A stretch of 64,000 bases of DNA from BOG-931 sp963761525. GTDB lineage: Bacteria > Pseudomonadota > Alphaproteobacteria > Rhizobiales > Xanthobacteraceae. Made by a program: the position numbers and the translations under genes. Positions within the stretch are counted from its first letter, which is position 1. Each line of letters opens with the position of its first letter. The notes below the pieces were generated by a model that was not told the origin of the DNA, did no database searches, and saw nothing but the letters and a program-made list of their open reading frames with translations. The stretch lies in the NCBI GenBank assembly GCA_963761525.1, contig CAVXHG010000003.1, positions 1 through 64,000 of the forward strand. The letters are read 5' to 3'. Below are positions 9,648-19,757 of this stretch, in pieces.

Positions 9648-10951
9648 GTGAAAAAAGCAAACGCTTCCCGCTCGATGAACCTGTGGTCGGTAACGGCCTT
9701 GGGCATCGGCGCGATGGTCGGTGCTGGCATTTTCGCGCTCTTAGGCGTGGTCGCGCTGGCCGCAGGCGATGAGACATATATCTCATTCCTGCTCGGCGGT
9801 GGCATAGCCCTCCTATCCGGCTATTCCTACGCGAAGCTCGCGACGCGCTACCCAGACGCCGGCGGCATCGCTACTTTTTTTGACAAGGCTTTTGGCGCCG
9901 GCAGGCTCTCGGGCACGCTATCGCTGATCTTCCTGCTCACAATCGCGGCGACTATCGGTATGGTCGCCAAGGCGTTCGGCGCGTATGCCGCAACACTTGC
10001 ACTTGGCCATTCCGACGAGCTGTGGGTCAATGGCTTCGCATCGAGCATCACTATCATACTCGTTTTGCTGAACGTCGCCGGTTCGAACCTCGTCGGCAAA
10101 GCTGAACTGGTCCTGGTTGGCGTCAAGTTGACAATCCTGTCCTGGTCTTATCTTGGCGGGCACGTACGGGATGATGTATCACGCCCCGATTACGCACGTT
10201 GCGCCCCATGTTTTATCTGTGATCGGTAGCGTTGGCTTGGCGTTGTTCGCCTATGCCGGTTACGCTGTGATGCCCAATGCGGCCGGCAACATAGCGCATC
10301 CCGAACAAACGATACCGCGGGCGATCTACCTCGCGATTGGCATCGTCACGTTGCTCTATGTGTTGCTGGCAATTGTCGTGGTAGGAAGCGTGCCCGCTGG
10401 AGATCTTTCGCGTGACGCCGACACGGCGCTCGCGGTGGCGGCGCGACCGTTACTCGGACAGAGCGGCTACGTCGTCGTCTCCGTGACGGCGCTGCTGGCA
10501 ACCGCTTCGGGTATCAATGCATGGGTCTTCACTGCGATGCAGATTTCGTCAGCCATGGCGCGCGCCGATCAATTGCCGGGAATGTTCATGCAGCTTGCGT
10601 GGCGAAAAGGCACGCGAGGTTTGTTGGTTGGCGTTGCCGCAATCCTGCTCGCGATCAACTTCTTTGATCTCGACTGCCCTGGCCAATATTGCGAGCGCGG
10701 CATTTGTCTTCTCCCATATGGCGGTGCAAGTGGCGCATTGGCGTTTAATTGACGAAACGAAAGGCTCTCGGCCATTGGTCGGACTTGCTTTGTTGTCGAT
10801 GGCCGTCGTGCTGGTTGTCTTTCTTTGGTCGACGGTGTTCACCGAACCCTGGTCAGTGGCGCTATTCTTCGTCTTCATTGCGGGCGGCTGGATCGTTGAG
10901 GTGCTTCTTGACCGCCGGACAGAGGATTCACCTCCTGCTGCACGGAGGTAG
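9648..10951 (+). CDS. APC-family amino-acid permease (two frame changes)
   Basis: An inner-membrane amino-acid transporter of the APC superfamily. The GTG start at 9648 gives a short basic N-terminus and then the signature TALGIGAMVGAGIFALLGVV. About 12 helices can be followed: the first five up to GKAELVLVGVKLTILS, a frame change near 10140-10165, the middle with SVGLALFAYAGYAVMPNAAG and ASGINAWVFTAMQISSAMAR, a second change near 10670-10690, and the last helices (LVGLALLSMAVVLVVFLWST). It lacks GadC hallmarks and is closer to general amino-acid permeases. Position 27 bases behind the barrel protein suggests the same transcription unit as gadB-gadC-glsA. Substrate unknown. Confidence 0.8.
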
Positions 10952-11160
10952 CTTAGGTACCCCGCATTTGGCACGGCTACGGCAGCAAAATCACCCTCTT
11001 GACGTAATTGTCCCGCCGCACGAGTTTGCGTCTTCGCGGCTTTCATCTATTGGCTTTCTTGTAATCTTTGAAACGTCGTCCGACAGGACAAGTCCTAGAA
11101 GGAAGATGACAGCGTGCCGATGGCCACTTGCGCCGCAGCGACGAAACAGCGACGGGGGCA

Positions 11161-11508
11161 CTAGCCCACGACCGCCAGAAGCACTCCAAGGAAAGTCGCT
11201 TCGAGAAAGAATTCCGTCAGACCTTCATAGGCCAGCAGCGGGATATCACATTGCCGGCGTCGTCGGAGAAACGGCTCCAGTTCGTGCCGAACTGAAAAGG
11301 CATAAAGGTGACAAATGCAAAGGAAATCGCGAAGATCCGCAACCAGAATTGGGAGAGATCCAGAAAGATCGGGCGCTTCGTCAGCGTGTGCACCTTCGAG
11401 AAAGGCAGTGAACGAGGCAAGACCGACTGTAAAAGCGGGGAGAAGGATATGCCATCCCGCGACCCACGCAAATTGGATGCGGGACAGCAGAACTGGGTCA
11501 AAATGCAT
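11161..11508 (-). pseudogene. cydA: N-terminal fragment of cytochrome bd oxidase subunit I
   Basis: The first residues from 11508 (MHFDPVLLSRIQFAWVAGWH and then ILLPAFTVGLASFTAFLEGA) match the CydA N-terminus, including the His in helix 1 that ligates heme b595. The following part needs a second frame (FWLRIFAISFAF, MPFQFGTNWSRFSDDAGNVI) and returns to LLAYEGLTEFFLEATFLGVL. Similarity stops near residue 110 of about 500, so the gene is truncated. It lies antisense to the gad cluster and has no cydB beside it. Confidence 0.8.
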
Positions 11509-12035
11509 TGTCCATTTCCCTTAATCAATTCTCGCTTGTCAGCACTTTGGATAAGTCGGAGTTTGGATGCGGTGAGAGCGTCTAAATTCCGGCGTCAACG
11601 CTGGAACAAAGACCTGTTTATTTTCCGATCTGAACGGGGTGGAGTCTGTTCAATTTTGACCGCTCGCTTTGCGGTGGCATCCATTGCTGGACGATTGACA
11701 ATTAGCGTCATCTAAAGCCGAGCCCTGAAACCGCGAAACGTCCACTGCTTGGTCTAAAGCCAGGTCGGTCTGCACCGCTCAGAACCGCGTAATGTGCAGC
11801 GCTCATTTTGTCCGCCGCCGTTTTGCGCCGATGCACCCGGAAGATAGTTCCCGTCAACGGAACTAACGGCGCTCGCCGGAGCTTGGTGCTGCATCCAGCC
11901 CTAGGCGGCTGGGATTGCCAACTCGTACGAGACAGATCGTCCAGATCGTCCAGATCGTCGATTAATCCGCGACCTCTTCGACGGTCGACGCAAGGCAAAC
12001 CACAAGATGCTCGATAGCAAAAAAATACTCCCGGC
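11509..12035. other. non-coding stretch with a 9-bp triple repeat
   Basis: I see no convincing gene here. At 11933-11959 there are three perfect tandem copies of CAGATCGTC. The stretch sits between the truncated cydA and a gadB fragment and probably is decayed sequence or upstream gadB remnants that can no longer be recognised. Confidence 0.4.
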
Positions 12036-12352
12036 GACAGTCGCAAGGGCATTCCAGCTGTTTCCTGGACGATCAAAGCCGGCAGTGATCCTGGCTACAC
12101 TCTTTCCGGAGCGGCTACGCATGCGAGGCTGGCAGGTGGCAGCCTAGTACGATGCTGCCAAACATTGCTGATCTTGTTCGTGATGCGTTTGCTAATGCGA
12201 AACGGCTTCAGCCGCGATATGGCGGCCATGCTGTTGGAGGATATCCGCCGCTCCATTTCTCACCTGCAGAAACATCCATTGGCAAAACCTCTGAAAAAGG
12301 CACGACCTTCACACATCACGCTCTGCCGAAAGAAATGCTGCCGGCCTGCAGA
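12036..12352 (+). pseudogene. C-terminal fragment of a second glutamate decarboxylase
   Basis: Pieces in several frames match the end of group II decarboxylases: RKGIPAVSWTIKAGSDPGYT, then RLRMRGWQVAA, then VMRLLMRNGFSRDMAAMLLE with DIRRSISHLQKHPLAK, and a final FTHHA. The complete gadB in this window ends with the parallel series VMRVMIRQGVSRDMAGLLVD, DIRRAIEHFDKHPI and HTHI. The two differ clearly in sequence, so this is a separate gadB lineage rather than a recent duplication. The PLP-lysine region and everything upstream are missing. It is followed after about 60 bases by a gadC-like gene. Confidence 0.7.
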
Positions 12353-12409
12353 TGAGAACGGTTGTTCAAGCATCTTCCAACTTAATGCTAGCCGTTCAGG
12401 AGAGGGTTC

Positions 12410-13870
12410 ATGGTACAGGTCAATGATCGCAAGACCTATTTGAGCGCAACGTCGATCGGGCTTCTGACCGCCGCCGCGGTGGTGACCAGCCTGCGCGGCT
12501 TGCCGCTGCTGGCCAAGGAAGAAATGACGATGTTCGCCTATCTGGTGTTCACTGTCGTCTTCTATCTCATTCCGGCGTCGCTGGTGTCGGCCGAACTGGG
12601 CGGCGCATTCGCCGACAAAAAGGGCGGCATCTATGCCTGGGTCGGTGAGGCGTTCGGCATACGCTGGGGATTCCTGGCGATCTGGCTCCAATGGATCCAG
12701 AACGTCGTTTGGTATCCGGTCGCGCTCACCTTCGGCGCGGCGGCGCTGGCTTATACGATCGGCCTTCCTGAACTGGCGAAGAACGGCATCTATGTCGGCT
12801 CTTCTGTATCGTCGTGTATTGGCTGGCGACTTTCGTCGTCCTTCAAGGCGTGGAGGTGTTCGCCAAAGATCGCCAACTGGACGTTTATCCTCGGAACGAT
12901 CCTTCCCGGCGTTGTCCTCGTTCTGCTGCTTTGGCTACTGGGTTTCTTCGGGGCACCCGATTGCGTGGCAACATCTGACCGATCCCGCGTGTCGCGGACT
13001 GGCCAAGCGCGCTACTGGCCGTCAATCCATGGTTTGGGCACGGTTGCATTCCTGGCCGGAATCGTACTGCTGTTTGCCGGCGTCGAAGTGCAGGCGGTGC
13101 ACGTAACCGAGATGAAGAGCCCAGCAGCGAATATCCGTTCGCGATCGGATTGGGTGCGATCATCTCCTTGTCATCTTCGCACTGGGCGCAATCCCGTCGC
13201 GGCGATCCTGCCCTACGAGAAGATATCTCTGCAATCCGCTGTCTTCGATACCTTCAGTGCCGTTATCGCCGACGTCTGGCATATCGGATGGCTTAACCGG
13301 TGCTGTCACTGTTCTGGTCGGGATCGGTGCGATCAGCGGCGTGTTCGCCTGGCTTGGCAGCCCATGTCAGGGTTTGCTCGCCACCGCCGTGACGGCGAGT
13401 TCCCTACGGTACTGCATGCATACCAACAGCCACGGCATGCCAACACACATACTTCTGGTGCAAGGCGCCGTGGTAACGGTGATGTCCTGCCTATATTCGT
13501 CATCGCGGACGTCTCGGTCGTCTTCTTTCTGATCTCTGCGATGACGATCGCCCTCTACCTGATCGCCTACATGTTTATGTACGCGGCCGCCATCAAGCTT
13601 CGCTACAGCAGGCCGACATTGGCCCGTCCGTTCAGCGTACCCGGGGGCTTGCTCAGGCATGTGGCTGACCGCGGGTGTCGGGCTTCGTCGGCGTGGTTTT
13701 CAGCTTTCTGGTGGCGTTCTTCCCGCCCGATCAGTTGCCGATGGGATCGCCCGGGCTGTATGTCGACCCTCGTGATCATCGGCACAGTAGTGTTCTGCGG
13801 CATACCGCTCGTGCTCCATGCGACGCGGCGGCCTAATTGGGCCTCGGGCGGCTTACAGCCTGCAGAATAG
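12410..13870 (+). pseudogene. second GadC-like antiporter, heavily frame-broken
   Basis: The ATG at 12410 follows AGGAGAGG and opens a good GadC-type N-terminus (ATSIGLLTAAAVVTSLRGLP, then KKGGIYAWVGEAFGIRWGFL). From about 12790 on, frame changes come every 100-200 bases; recognisable later pieces are VAFLAGIVLLFAGVEVQAVH, SPCQGLLATAV, NSHGMPTHILLVQGAVVTVM and LYLIAYMFMYAAAIKLRYSR. The density of breaks is higher than in neighbouring genes, and the partner gadB is only a fragment, so I favour a real pseudogene, though a poorly sequenced intact gene cannot be excluded. If functional it would exchange glutamate and GABA. Confidence 0.72.
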
Positions 13871-13876
13871 TTCTGT

Positions 13877-13906
13877 CGCGGGCCAGCTTGTTCAGGCAGG
13901 CCCGCG
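13877..13906 (+). terminator. hairpin after the gadC-like gene
   Basis: CGCGGGCC (13877-13884) and GGCCCGCG (13899-13906) form a perfect 8-bp stem seven bases after the stop at 13870. Only a short, delayed T stretch (ATTTTCTT) follows, so it is a plausible but weak intrinsic terminator. Confidence 0.5.
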
Positions 13907-14227
13907 GCAACCCACATTTTCTTGCGACCATCCGCTGCAAGTCGTGAAGTGTGATCCAATTTGAACGGCATGGTGGACCATACTGTCCCACCGCTTGCCG
14001 CACATTTTGATGGGTAGCGGTGGGTAGCGCCGTTTTCCATACTGGGAATTTCGATGCAATATCCGCGAATCAAACGGTTAGTTAGGATCCTAACTGCTTT
14101 TCTCACGCTGCAAGAAACATGCTCTAACTGAAGCACGATCATCAGTACTACGTTGACATCCTGCACGTCACTACCGCGGGCGGCCTCCTCTAGGTTCGCA
14201 CTGACTAGGTGCTGCGCCAGGGCAAGC
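13907..14227. other. intergenic stretch with a 16-bp palindrome
   Basis: No gene is visible between the hairpin and the integrase stop. The perfect palindrome AGTTAGGATCCTAACT lies at 14080-14095. It could be an operator or a recombination-associated site; nothing identifies its protein. Confidence 0.4.
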
Positions 14228-15435
14228 TTAAGCAGCCTTCGGAAACTGGAGCAGAGCAGTTAGTTTCTGCTCCCAAAGAGCGATAGCAGCGCGCATTTCG
14301 GGCACATATTTCGCCAAGTTGTAGACCTCGGCCACGTCGGTGAGGACGCTATCCGTTTTGATCGCGCCGAGCCGGTGGTTGAGGAGCTTTTCCACGATGT
14401 GCGGCAAAACGCCAAGCTCTGCCAGCCTCGTTGCGAACGTCCGCCGCAGGTCGTGAAGCGTCCACTTTGAGACACCGCAGCGCTCGTCGAATGCCTTCTT
14501 TCCTTCCACCAGCCGGCATACGTCCTCGTCGGCTTGCCGCGCACGTGCTTTCGATAAGGCGGGAAGTACAACTCGTTATCCATGAAGTTGGAGCGTCGCT
14601 GTAGAATTCCTTCGACAAGGGGACCATACGGGAACGTATGCTCCAGCTTGTTCTTCGTGATCGTGTCGGGGAGGGTGATCAGCCGCTCTCCTTGATTGCA
14701 CCAATCCAGTCGAAGCGAAGCAACCTCGATGCGGCGCTGACCCATCAAGATGAGCAGCGCCACGATGGACGAGTATGTATCCATTCCTTCGATGGCCGCT
14801 GAGTATACAGCTCCCAGCTCGGCATCCGTTAAAATGCGCCGCCGCCGTTTGCGCTTGGTCGGCGACATTCCTTCGCACGGATTGTGGGGGACGAAGCGTC
14901 GTGGCGGCTTTTGGCACCAACTGAAGAATGATTTGACTGCAACGAGCGAATGATTGCGTTCGGCCGGCGCTTTGATGTTTGCAAGCTTCCGCTCGATATC
15001 TTCCGACTTGATCTCAGGAAGCTGCTGTCGGTTGAACTTGAAGTGCCGATCAAGAATCCGCTTGTATCCGTAGACGGTGCTCGGGCGGTTTTTCTCCCGG
15101 CAAGCGTCCAAATACTGCTCAACCGCTTCATCCCAACGGATGGTGCGCGGCCGAAACTTGCCCAGCGTCATCTCAGCGAGGATGCGCTTTCCTTCCTTAC
15201 GGGCATCCGCGAGTGAGATGATCGGATAGCGGCCGATGGTGATGAGCTGCCGCTGCGGTCCGTACTGAACAACAAAGCTTTTCGTGCCGCCTTGGGACAC
15301 GCGGCAACCGAAGTTTTGCAGCGTGTCGTCCCAATGGGTTTGCTGCCCTTTTGTTGGAAGCGCCAGACCCGCTATGTAAAGATCAGTCAGTCTCATTAGC
15401 CTCTGCCTAGCCTCAGCGAACAGTGGTGTTGGCAC
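14228..15435 (-). CDS. tyrosine-type site-specific integrase (one frameshift)
   Basis: A recombinase of the phage-integrase family that would insert and excise the adjacent element. The N-terminal arm-binding domain reads TLQNFGCRVSQGGTKSFVVQ (DUF4102-like, as in P4/island integrases), followed by a SAM-like core-binding domain (WDEAVEQYLDACREKNRPST). The catalytic domain shows the first Arg in LLILMGQRRIEVASLRLDW. After a frame change near 14500 it shows the H-x-x-R box in TLHDLRRTFATRLAELG, the NHRLG box, and the nucleophile Tyr in DVAEVYNLAKYV. About 400 residues, normal for the family. Its 5' side points to a partial tRNA-Gln about 100 bases away, the usual int-att arrangement. Confidence 0.9.
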
Positions 15436-15538
15436 GGTGTGCCTTGCACCAAAGTGGGCTACGGAAGAAGACTATTTCTTTGAGAAGTCAGTGAGTTAGG
15501 GTGAACGGTGGTGCACGGCGGAGTTAGTGCGACACTAT

Positions 15539-15575
15539 GTCAGAGTCCGCAGTTCTACCGTTGAACTATTCCCCA
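15539..15575 (-). tRNA. 5' half of tRNA-Gln(CTG), truncated at the anticodon loop
   Basis: Read on the minus strand from 15575, the sequence has an acceptor strand TGGGGAA, a D-arm with paired GTTC/GAAC, and an anticodon arm GCGGA followed by loop CTCTGAC with anticodon CTG. After the loop the similarity stops abruptly; the 3' anticodon strand, variable, T and acceptor 3' parts are absent before the integrase. It is therefore a non-functional half that likely marks the attachment site of the neighbouring integrase. Confidence 0.68.
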
Positions 15576-16288
15576 CGATTGCCTCGATAAGTCAGCGGCT
15601 TACCGGGAAAGTTTTGCAAACCATGAAGTGAGGTTTTGCAAATCGGCTAGAGAGCAGAACGGGATTTAACCGCTCGGACGTTCACTGTCCAGTCTGCACC
15701 AGCGCGAGCCGCTTCTGGCCGGCGATAGAGACCTCGATCTGGTTGCAGAAGCGCATAGAGCGCTCGACCATCTGCCGCGACATGCCGAAGCCGTTTGCGG
15801 CTGATCGACGACGTTACCTTCGCCATGCCGAAGCAGGACCCGGTGCCGTGCAGGCCTTGATCGTCGGATGCAAGGCGTCCTCCGGCTCGATTTTCCATTC
15901 GATTCTTCACGTGCGGTAACCCGTTGCTTCCAGTGATTGCAGACCTCGATGCAGTTGGACGTTTTGAGCCAGCGGTGCCAGCGCGCGCAGAGACTTGTTT
16001 CGATGTAGGGACTTGCCGCGCGGCGAGAGCGGATGAACTTCGGTGCTCTTTTGATGGCAGAGTGGGGCGAGTGCGGCAGATTGAACAGGCGTTAATTTAG
16101 CAGGCCGGAGAGGGTTGATTTTAACGGCCCGGTAACCACCAGTTCTACCTCATTCCCTTAAGGCAGTTTGCAGGCTGGTATGGCGCCGGCGTGGATTGCG
16201 TTAACTGGTGGTTTACACTTTCTGCAATGGTCGCTAGAAATGCCTCCAAAGGCGCGCTTCTTTTGATCGACCAATCGGAGGACAAGCG
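15576..16288. other. gene-poor stretch with a possible recombinase C-terminal remnant
   Basis: On the minus strand near 15682-15790 a short reading (GMSRQMVERSMRFCNQIEV, then AGQKRLALVQTGQ and stop) resembles C-terminal tails of rhizobial integrases, but the match is short and rests on memory of the family. A 10-base direct repeat (GTTTTGCAAA) occurs twice near 15611-15640. I see nothing else coding up to 16288. Confidence 0.25.
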
Positions 16289-17656
16289 ATGGCCGATACA
16301 GCAAATAAAAGGCTCGATGAAGAACTTCATGGCATCTTGAAATATTCGGGTCAAAAAAACCCGTTGCCCGCTGACGTCCAACTGCTGAAACCCGCTCGGC
16401 GTTTTTCTGGCCATGGCAGGTGCCGCAGGTGCCGTCCTATACTTCTGATCACGTCGCCCGGCTCACCCATCTAAGGCGACTAAAGCCGGCCGTGCTTCAG
16501 GAAGGCCTGGCCACGTTTGGCGATGTCCTTCGCGAAATACAAGATAAACAAATCGAACGACAGCGTGAAGGTGCTCCCGATGCAGTTCGTCGGAAGTATC
16601 TCGGCGCGCGCTATATGAACTGACAGGGCGAAACGTCGTTGTCTATTGCTCAGGCTTTTTCCACCGTCAGGGGCCGGACGCTTTTTTAAGCACACAGATC
16701 AACGATGAGGACAAGCATGGGTTCATGGCAACCTTTGCCGGTCTTGATTTTGCGCATGGCCTTAACCTGATTCTGCATACTCCGGGCGGCGATATCGCCG
16801 CGACCGAGAGCATCATTGATTATCTGCGTAGCAAGTTTGGGGCGGACATTCGCGCGATAGTCCCACAGATCAGTATGTCAGGCGGTACGATGATATCGCT
16901 CGCTGGCAAGCAGATTGTCATGGGCCATCACTCCAATTTAGGACCGATCGATCCGCAAATCGGCGGACGTCCAGCGATCGCCATTCTGAAAGAGTTTGAA
17001 CGAGCACGGGATGAAATCAGCGCAAACCCGAACGCCGCGCTGCTTTGGCAACCAATTTTGCAGCAATACGGGCCGACGTTATTGTCGACAGCGCAACACA
17101 GTATTCAATGGGCGCAGGAGATTGGGAAAAAGACATTAAGTCGAGGGTATGTTCAAGGATCAGTCGGGTGCCGAACAGAAGGCCAGCAGCATCGTGGACT
17201 TTCTTATCAGTGACGACGTCCACAAAGCGCACGGCAGGCATTTGCATCGTAACGAGCTACGCGCGCATGGTCTGGAAATTATCGATCTGGAGAGTGACGA
17301 CGCGCTGCAAGACGCAGTCTTAAGTGTTCATCATGCCTGCATAATCACGGTCGGCAACCACAATGCCAATAAGCTGATCGAGAACCATAACGGTATTACG
17401 CACGCTAAGATCGTCGGTGCGGCAATGCAGATGCAGATGCCGAATTCAGTTTCCGATTGAAGTGCCCGGTATACCGCAGCCTGTACCTCAACCAAGTCCG
17501 GTGCCAGTTCCAATTCAGCCAATGCCAATTCAGCCAGTGCCGCCACAGCCGGAGGCACCAAAGCCTGAGCAGCCGCCGAACCCGGATCACCAGCCCGTCA
17601 AGCCTGCGGGGCTTTTGAAACGGTCCTCTCGAAAGGTCCGCGGTAAAGGCGCATAA
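16289..17656 (+). CDS. SDH-type (ClpP-fold) serine protease with proline-rich tail (frame broken)
   Basis: This belongs to the serine dehydrogenase proteinase family, relatives of SppA and ClpP. The N-terminus starts at 16289 (ADTANKRLDEELHGILKYSG). After a frame change near 16410 comes a helical part ending in RRKYLGARYMN, then TGRNVVVYCSGFFH. The catalytic region is intact: LILHTPGGDIAATESIIDYL and the nucleophile Ser in IVPQISMSGGTMISLAG, then GHHSNLGPIDPQIGG. A change near 17140 leads to FKDQSGAEQKASSIVDFLIS, and one near 17445 joins a Pro-rich tail (IPQPVPQPSPVPVPIQPMPI) ending in a basic KRSSRKVRGKG. Such tails may mediate binding to a partner or membrane. It sits just beyond the putative island end and is convergent with the next gene. 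Confidence 0.78.
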
Positions 17657-17696
17657 CGAGCTTACGGGAAGGGCGCTGTAGCCCGCGTGCCAAGCG

Positions 17697-18733
17697 CTAC
17701 CGGCGTTTGGCTTTTCCAGGTTTGCCGCTGCGCTTCGGGCTACGGGCGACGTGGCGGCGACTTTGCCCCGGCGCTGTAACGGTCGCCAGGCTTGGCCATC
17801 GCCGGGGGCCGCTCCCGGCTTGGCATAAACCGCGTTCTGCCAGGAGATTTGCGGCTCGCGGCCCGGGTTGTGCGACATCGGTCCCCACCAGTTCGACAGC
17901 GTGCCGTCGCCCCAGACTTTCGGCCGTTGCGGGCGGTCCTGATGCCAGGGCCGCGGCTCGAAGAAGCCGAGCTCTTCGTCGTGCATCTGATCGAGATCGC
18001 AGAACAACTCGATCATCACGCCGTCGGGGTTCTTGTGATAGATCGCGATATTGTGGCCGATGATGTGGCGGAGCGGTCCCCAGGCCAGCTTGATCTGTTG
18101 CGCCAGCATGTCGCAGGCGCGCTTGATGTCCGACCAGTCGCGCACCTCGAAGGCGATGTGATGGATCGCGGTCTTCGGCATCGCGCAGGAAATTCACGGT
18201 GTGATGGTCGCGGCTGCAGCGCAGGAAGGCGAAGAAATCGCCGCGCCAGTCCGAGACCCTGAAGCCCAGCATGTCGCAATAGAATTTCACCATGCCCTGC
18301 ACATCCGGGCACTGATAGGCGATGTGGCCGAATTTCATCGGCATGATGCCGGTGAAGGTGTTGTCGTCCGCGCGAACTCGAAATCGGAAAAGATCTCGAG
18401 CGTCGTGCCTTTGGGATCCTGGAACGTCAGCGCCTCGCCGATGCCGGGCGTGATGTCGCTTCGCCGCTCGCTTTTCATGCCGGCTTTTTTCAGCCGCGAG
18501 GCGACTTCGCCGAGATCGCTGCCGGGCGCGATCTGGAACGACAGCCGCGGCGCCTCGGCCGCGCTGCCGCGCTCAAGCACGATCGACTTCAACGCCGGAT
18601 TTGGTGGCGAGCATGACGCGGTTCTTCTCCCGCGCGCAAGGCTCAGGCCGAGAAGCGCGGTGAAATAGTCGACCGTCCGCTCGATATCGGGCGTGGTCAG
18701 CGTCGAATGGCCGGCGCGTTTGATCTGCAGCAT
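17697..18733 (-). CDS. two-domain VOC dioxygenase / glyoxalase-fold protein (frame broken)
   Basis: Two vicinal-oxygen-chelate modules are visible. The N-terminal one starts at 18733 (IKRAGHSTLTTPDIERTVDY); the catalytic-type one begins FGHIAYQCPDVQGMVKFYCD in a new frame after about 18350. A further change near 18180 leads to IHHIAFEVRDWSDIKRACDM and NPDGVMIELFCDLDQM. The two His and the Glu of the type I extradiol metal site are present (FGHIAY, HHIAFE, MIELF). The tail is basic (KRSGKPGKAKRR). Such enzymes cleave catechol-type rings. The next gene upstream on the strand encodes a fumarylacetoacetate-hydrolase-family enzyme, which fits an aromatic degradation pathway. The substrate is unknown. 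Confidence 0.75.
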
Positions 18734-19660
18734 GGATGCTCCATCCGCCTCGCTTGAATGTGAACCGGCCGCCGACCGCGCCGTTCTGGTGCGCCCGCAC
18801 GGTGATCTTCAGTTCGCCGAGCACCGGCGCCGAACGGCAGACGATGACATCGCCCGGCTTCACCCGGTTCGACGCCATCCGGCGTGCCGGTATAGAGCAG
18901 GTCGCCCGGATAGAGCGTATAGAACTCCGACGCGAATTCGATCAGCCGGCGGCAGTTATAGATCAACTGGCTGGTATTGCTGTTCTGCCGGACTTCGCCG
19001 TTGACATCGAGGCTGATCGGCAACGCGTCCGGATCCGGGATTTCGTCGGCGGTCACGATCCAGGGGCCGAGCACGGCATAGCCGTCAACCGATTTGCGGA
19101 AGCTGCGGTCTTCCTGGCCGCGCACGGTCATATCGAGGCCGAGGCAGTAGCCGGCGACATGGTCGAGCGCATTCGCCTGCTTGATATCGCTGCCGGTGTT
19201 GCCGATCACCATGACCAGCTTCGACCTCGTGATCGTTGCGCCGGTCGGGAAAGCGGATCGGAATCCCTTCCGACGGGCCGACCAGCGCGGAGTTGGCTTT
19301 CAGAAACATTCCGGCTTCGAGGATATTCGGCGACCCGTGACGCACGATCTGGGTGGTTGGATCCTGCGCGGCTTTTTCCATCTCGGCGATATGCGCCTGG
19401 TAATTGGTCGGCGCGCAGGTCAGCTTGGTCGGCCGCGCCACCGGCGGCAGCAATTTCAGGCCGCCGATCGGCTTGCCGGGCGCTTTGTCGGCCATGCGCT
19501 CGATGCGCTCGCGCCATTGCGGCAGCGCCGCGATCACCGCGTCGCCCTTCATCGCATAGGGCGCGGCATTGCGGATTTCGGTCTGCGCTTCGGTGACGTC
19601 GTGCACGAGATCACCACGCACCACGCCCAGGCGATCGTCATCGTAGCGGCAGAGCTTCAT
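18734..19660 (-). CDS. fumarylacetoacetate hydrolase family protein (frame broken)
   Basis: FAH-family enzymes hydrolyse or decarboxylate ring-cleavage products. From 19660 the N-terminus reads MKLCRYDDDRLGVVRGDLVH, followed by KLTCAPTNYQAHIAEMEKAA and MFLKANSALVGPSEGI. After a frame change near 19230 the core continues (LDHVAGYCLGLDMTVRGQED, DGYAVLGPWIVTADEIPDPD, LYPGDLLYTGTPDGVEP), and a last change near 18880 gives GDVIVCRSAPVLGELKITVR. Metal ligands of the family are expected in the E-x-E and D positions of the middle part; the first of these falls near the break. The exact 3' end is uncertain and close to the VOC start. About 310 residues. Confidence 0.82.
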
Positions 19661-19757
19661 TACTTTACTCCCGTCCGTTTAAGGATTTTCGAGTTTATGG
19701 GAAAACACTAGCAATTTGCCCAGGTAACGGCAAAGGGCGCAGGTTAGAGTATTCGGG

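Noticed and set aside
11933..11959. Three tandem CAGATCGTC copies considered as an iteron or regulatory array
   Set aside because: Only three copies in apparently decayed DNA and no replication gene nearby.
13920..13970. Short similarity to the integrase H-x-x-R region (LHDLQRM) on the minus strand
   Set aside because: Only about seven residues and a 12-base DNA match; no other integrase parts nearby, so chance cannot be excluded.
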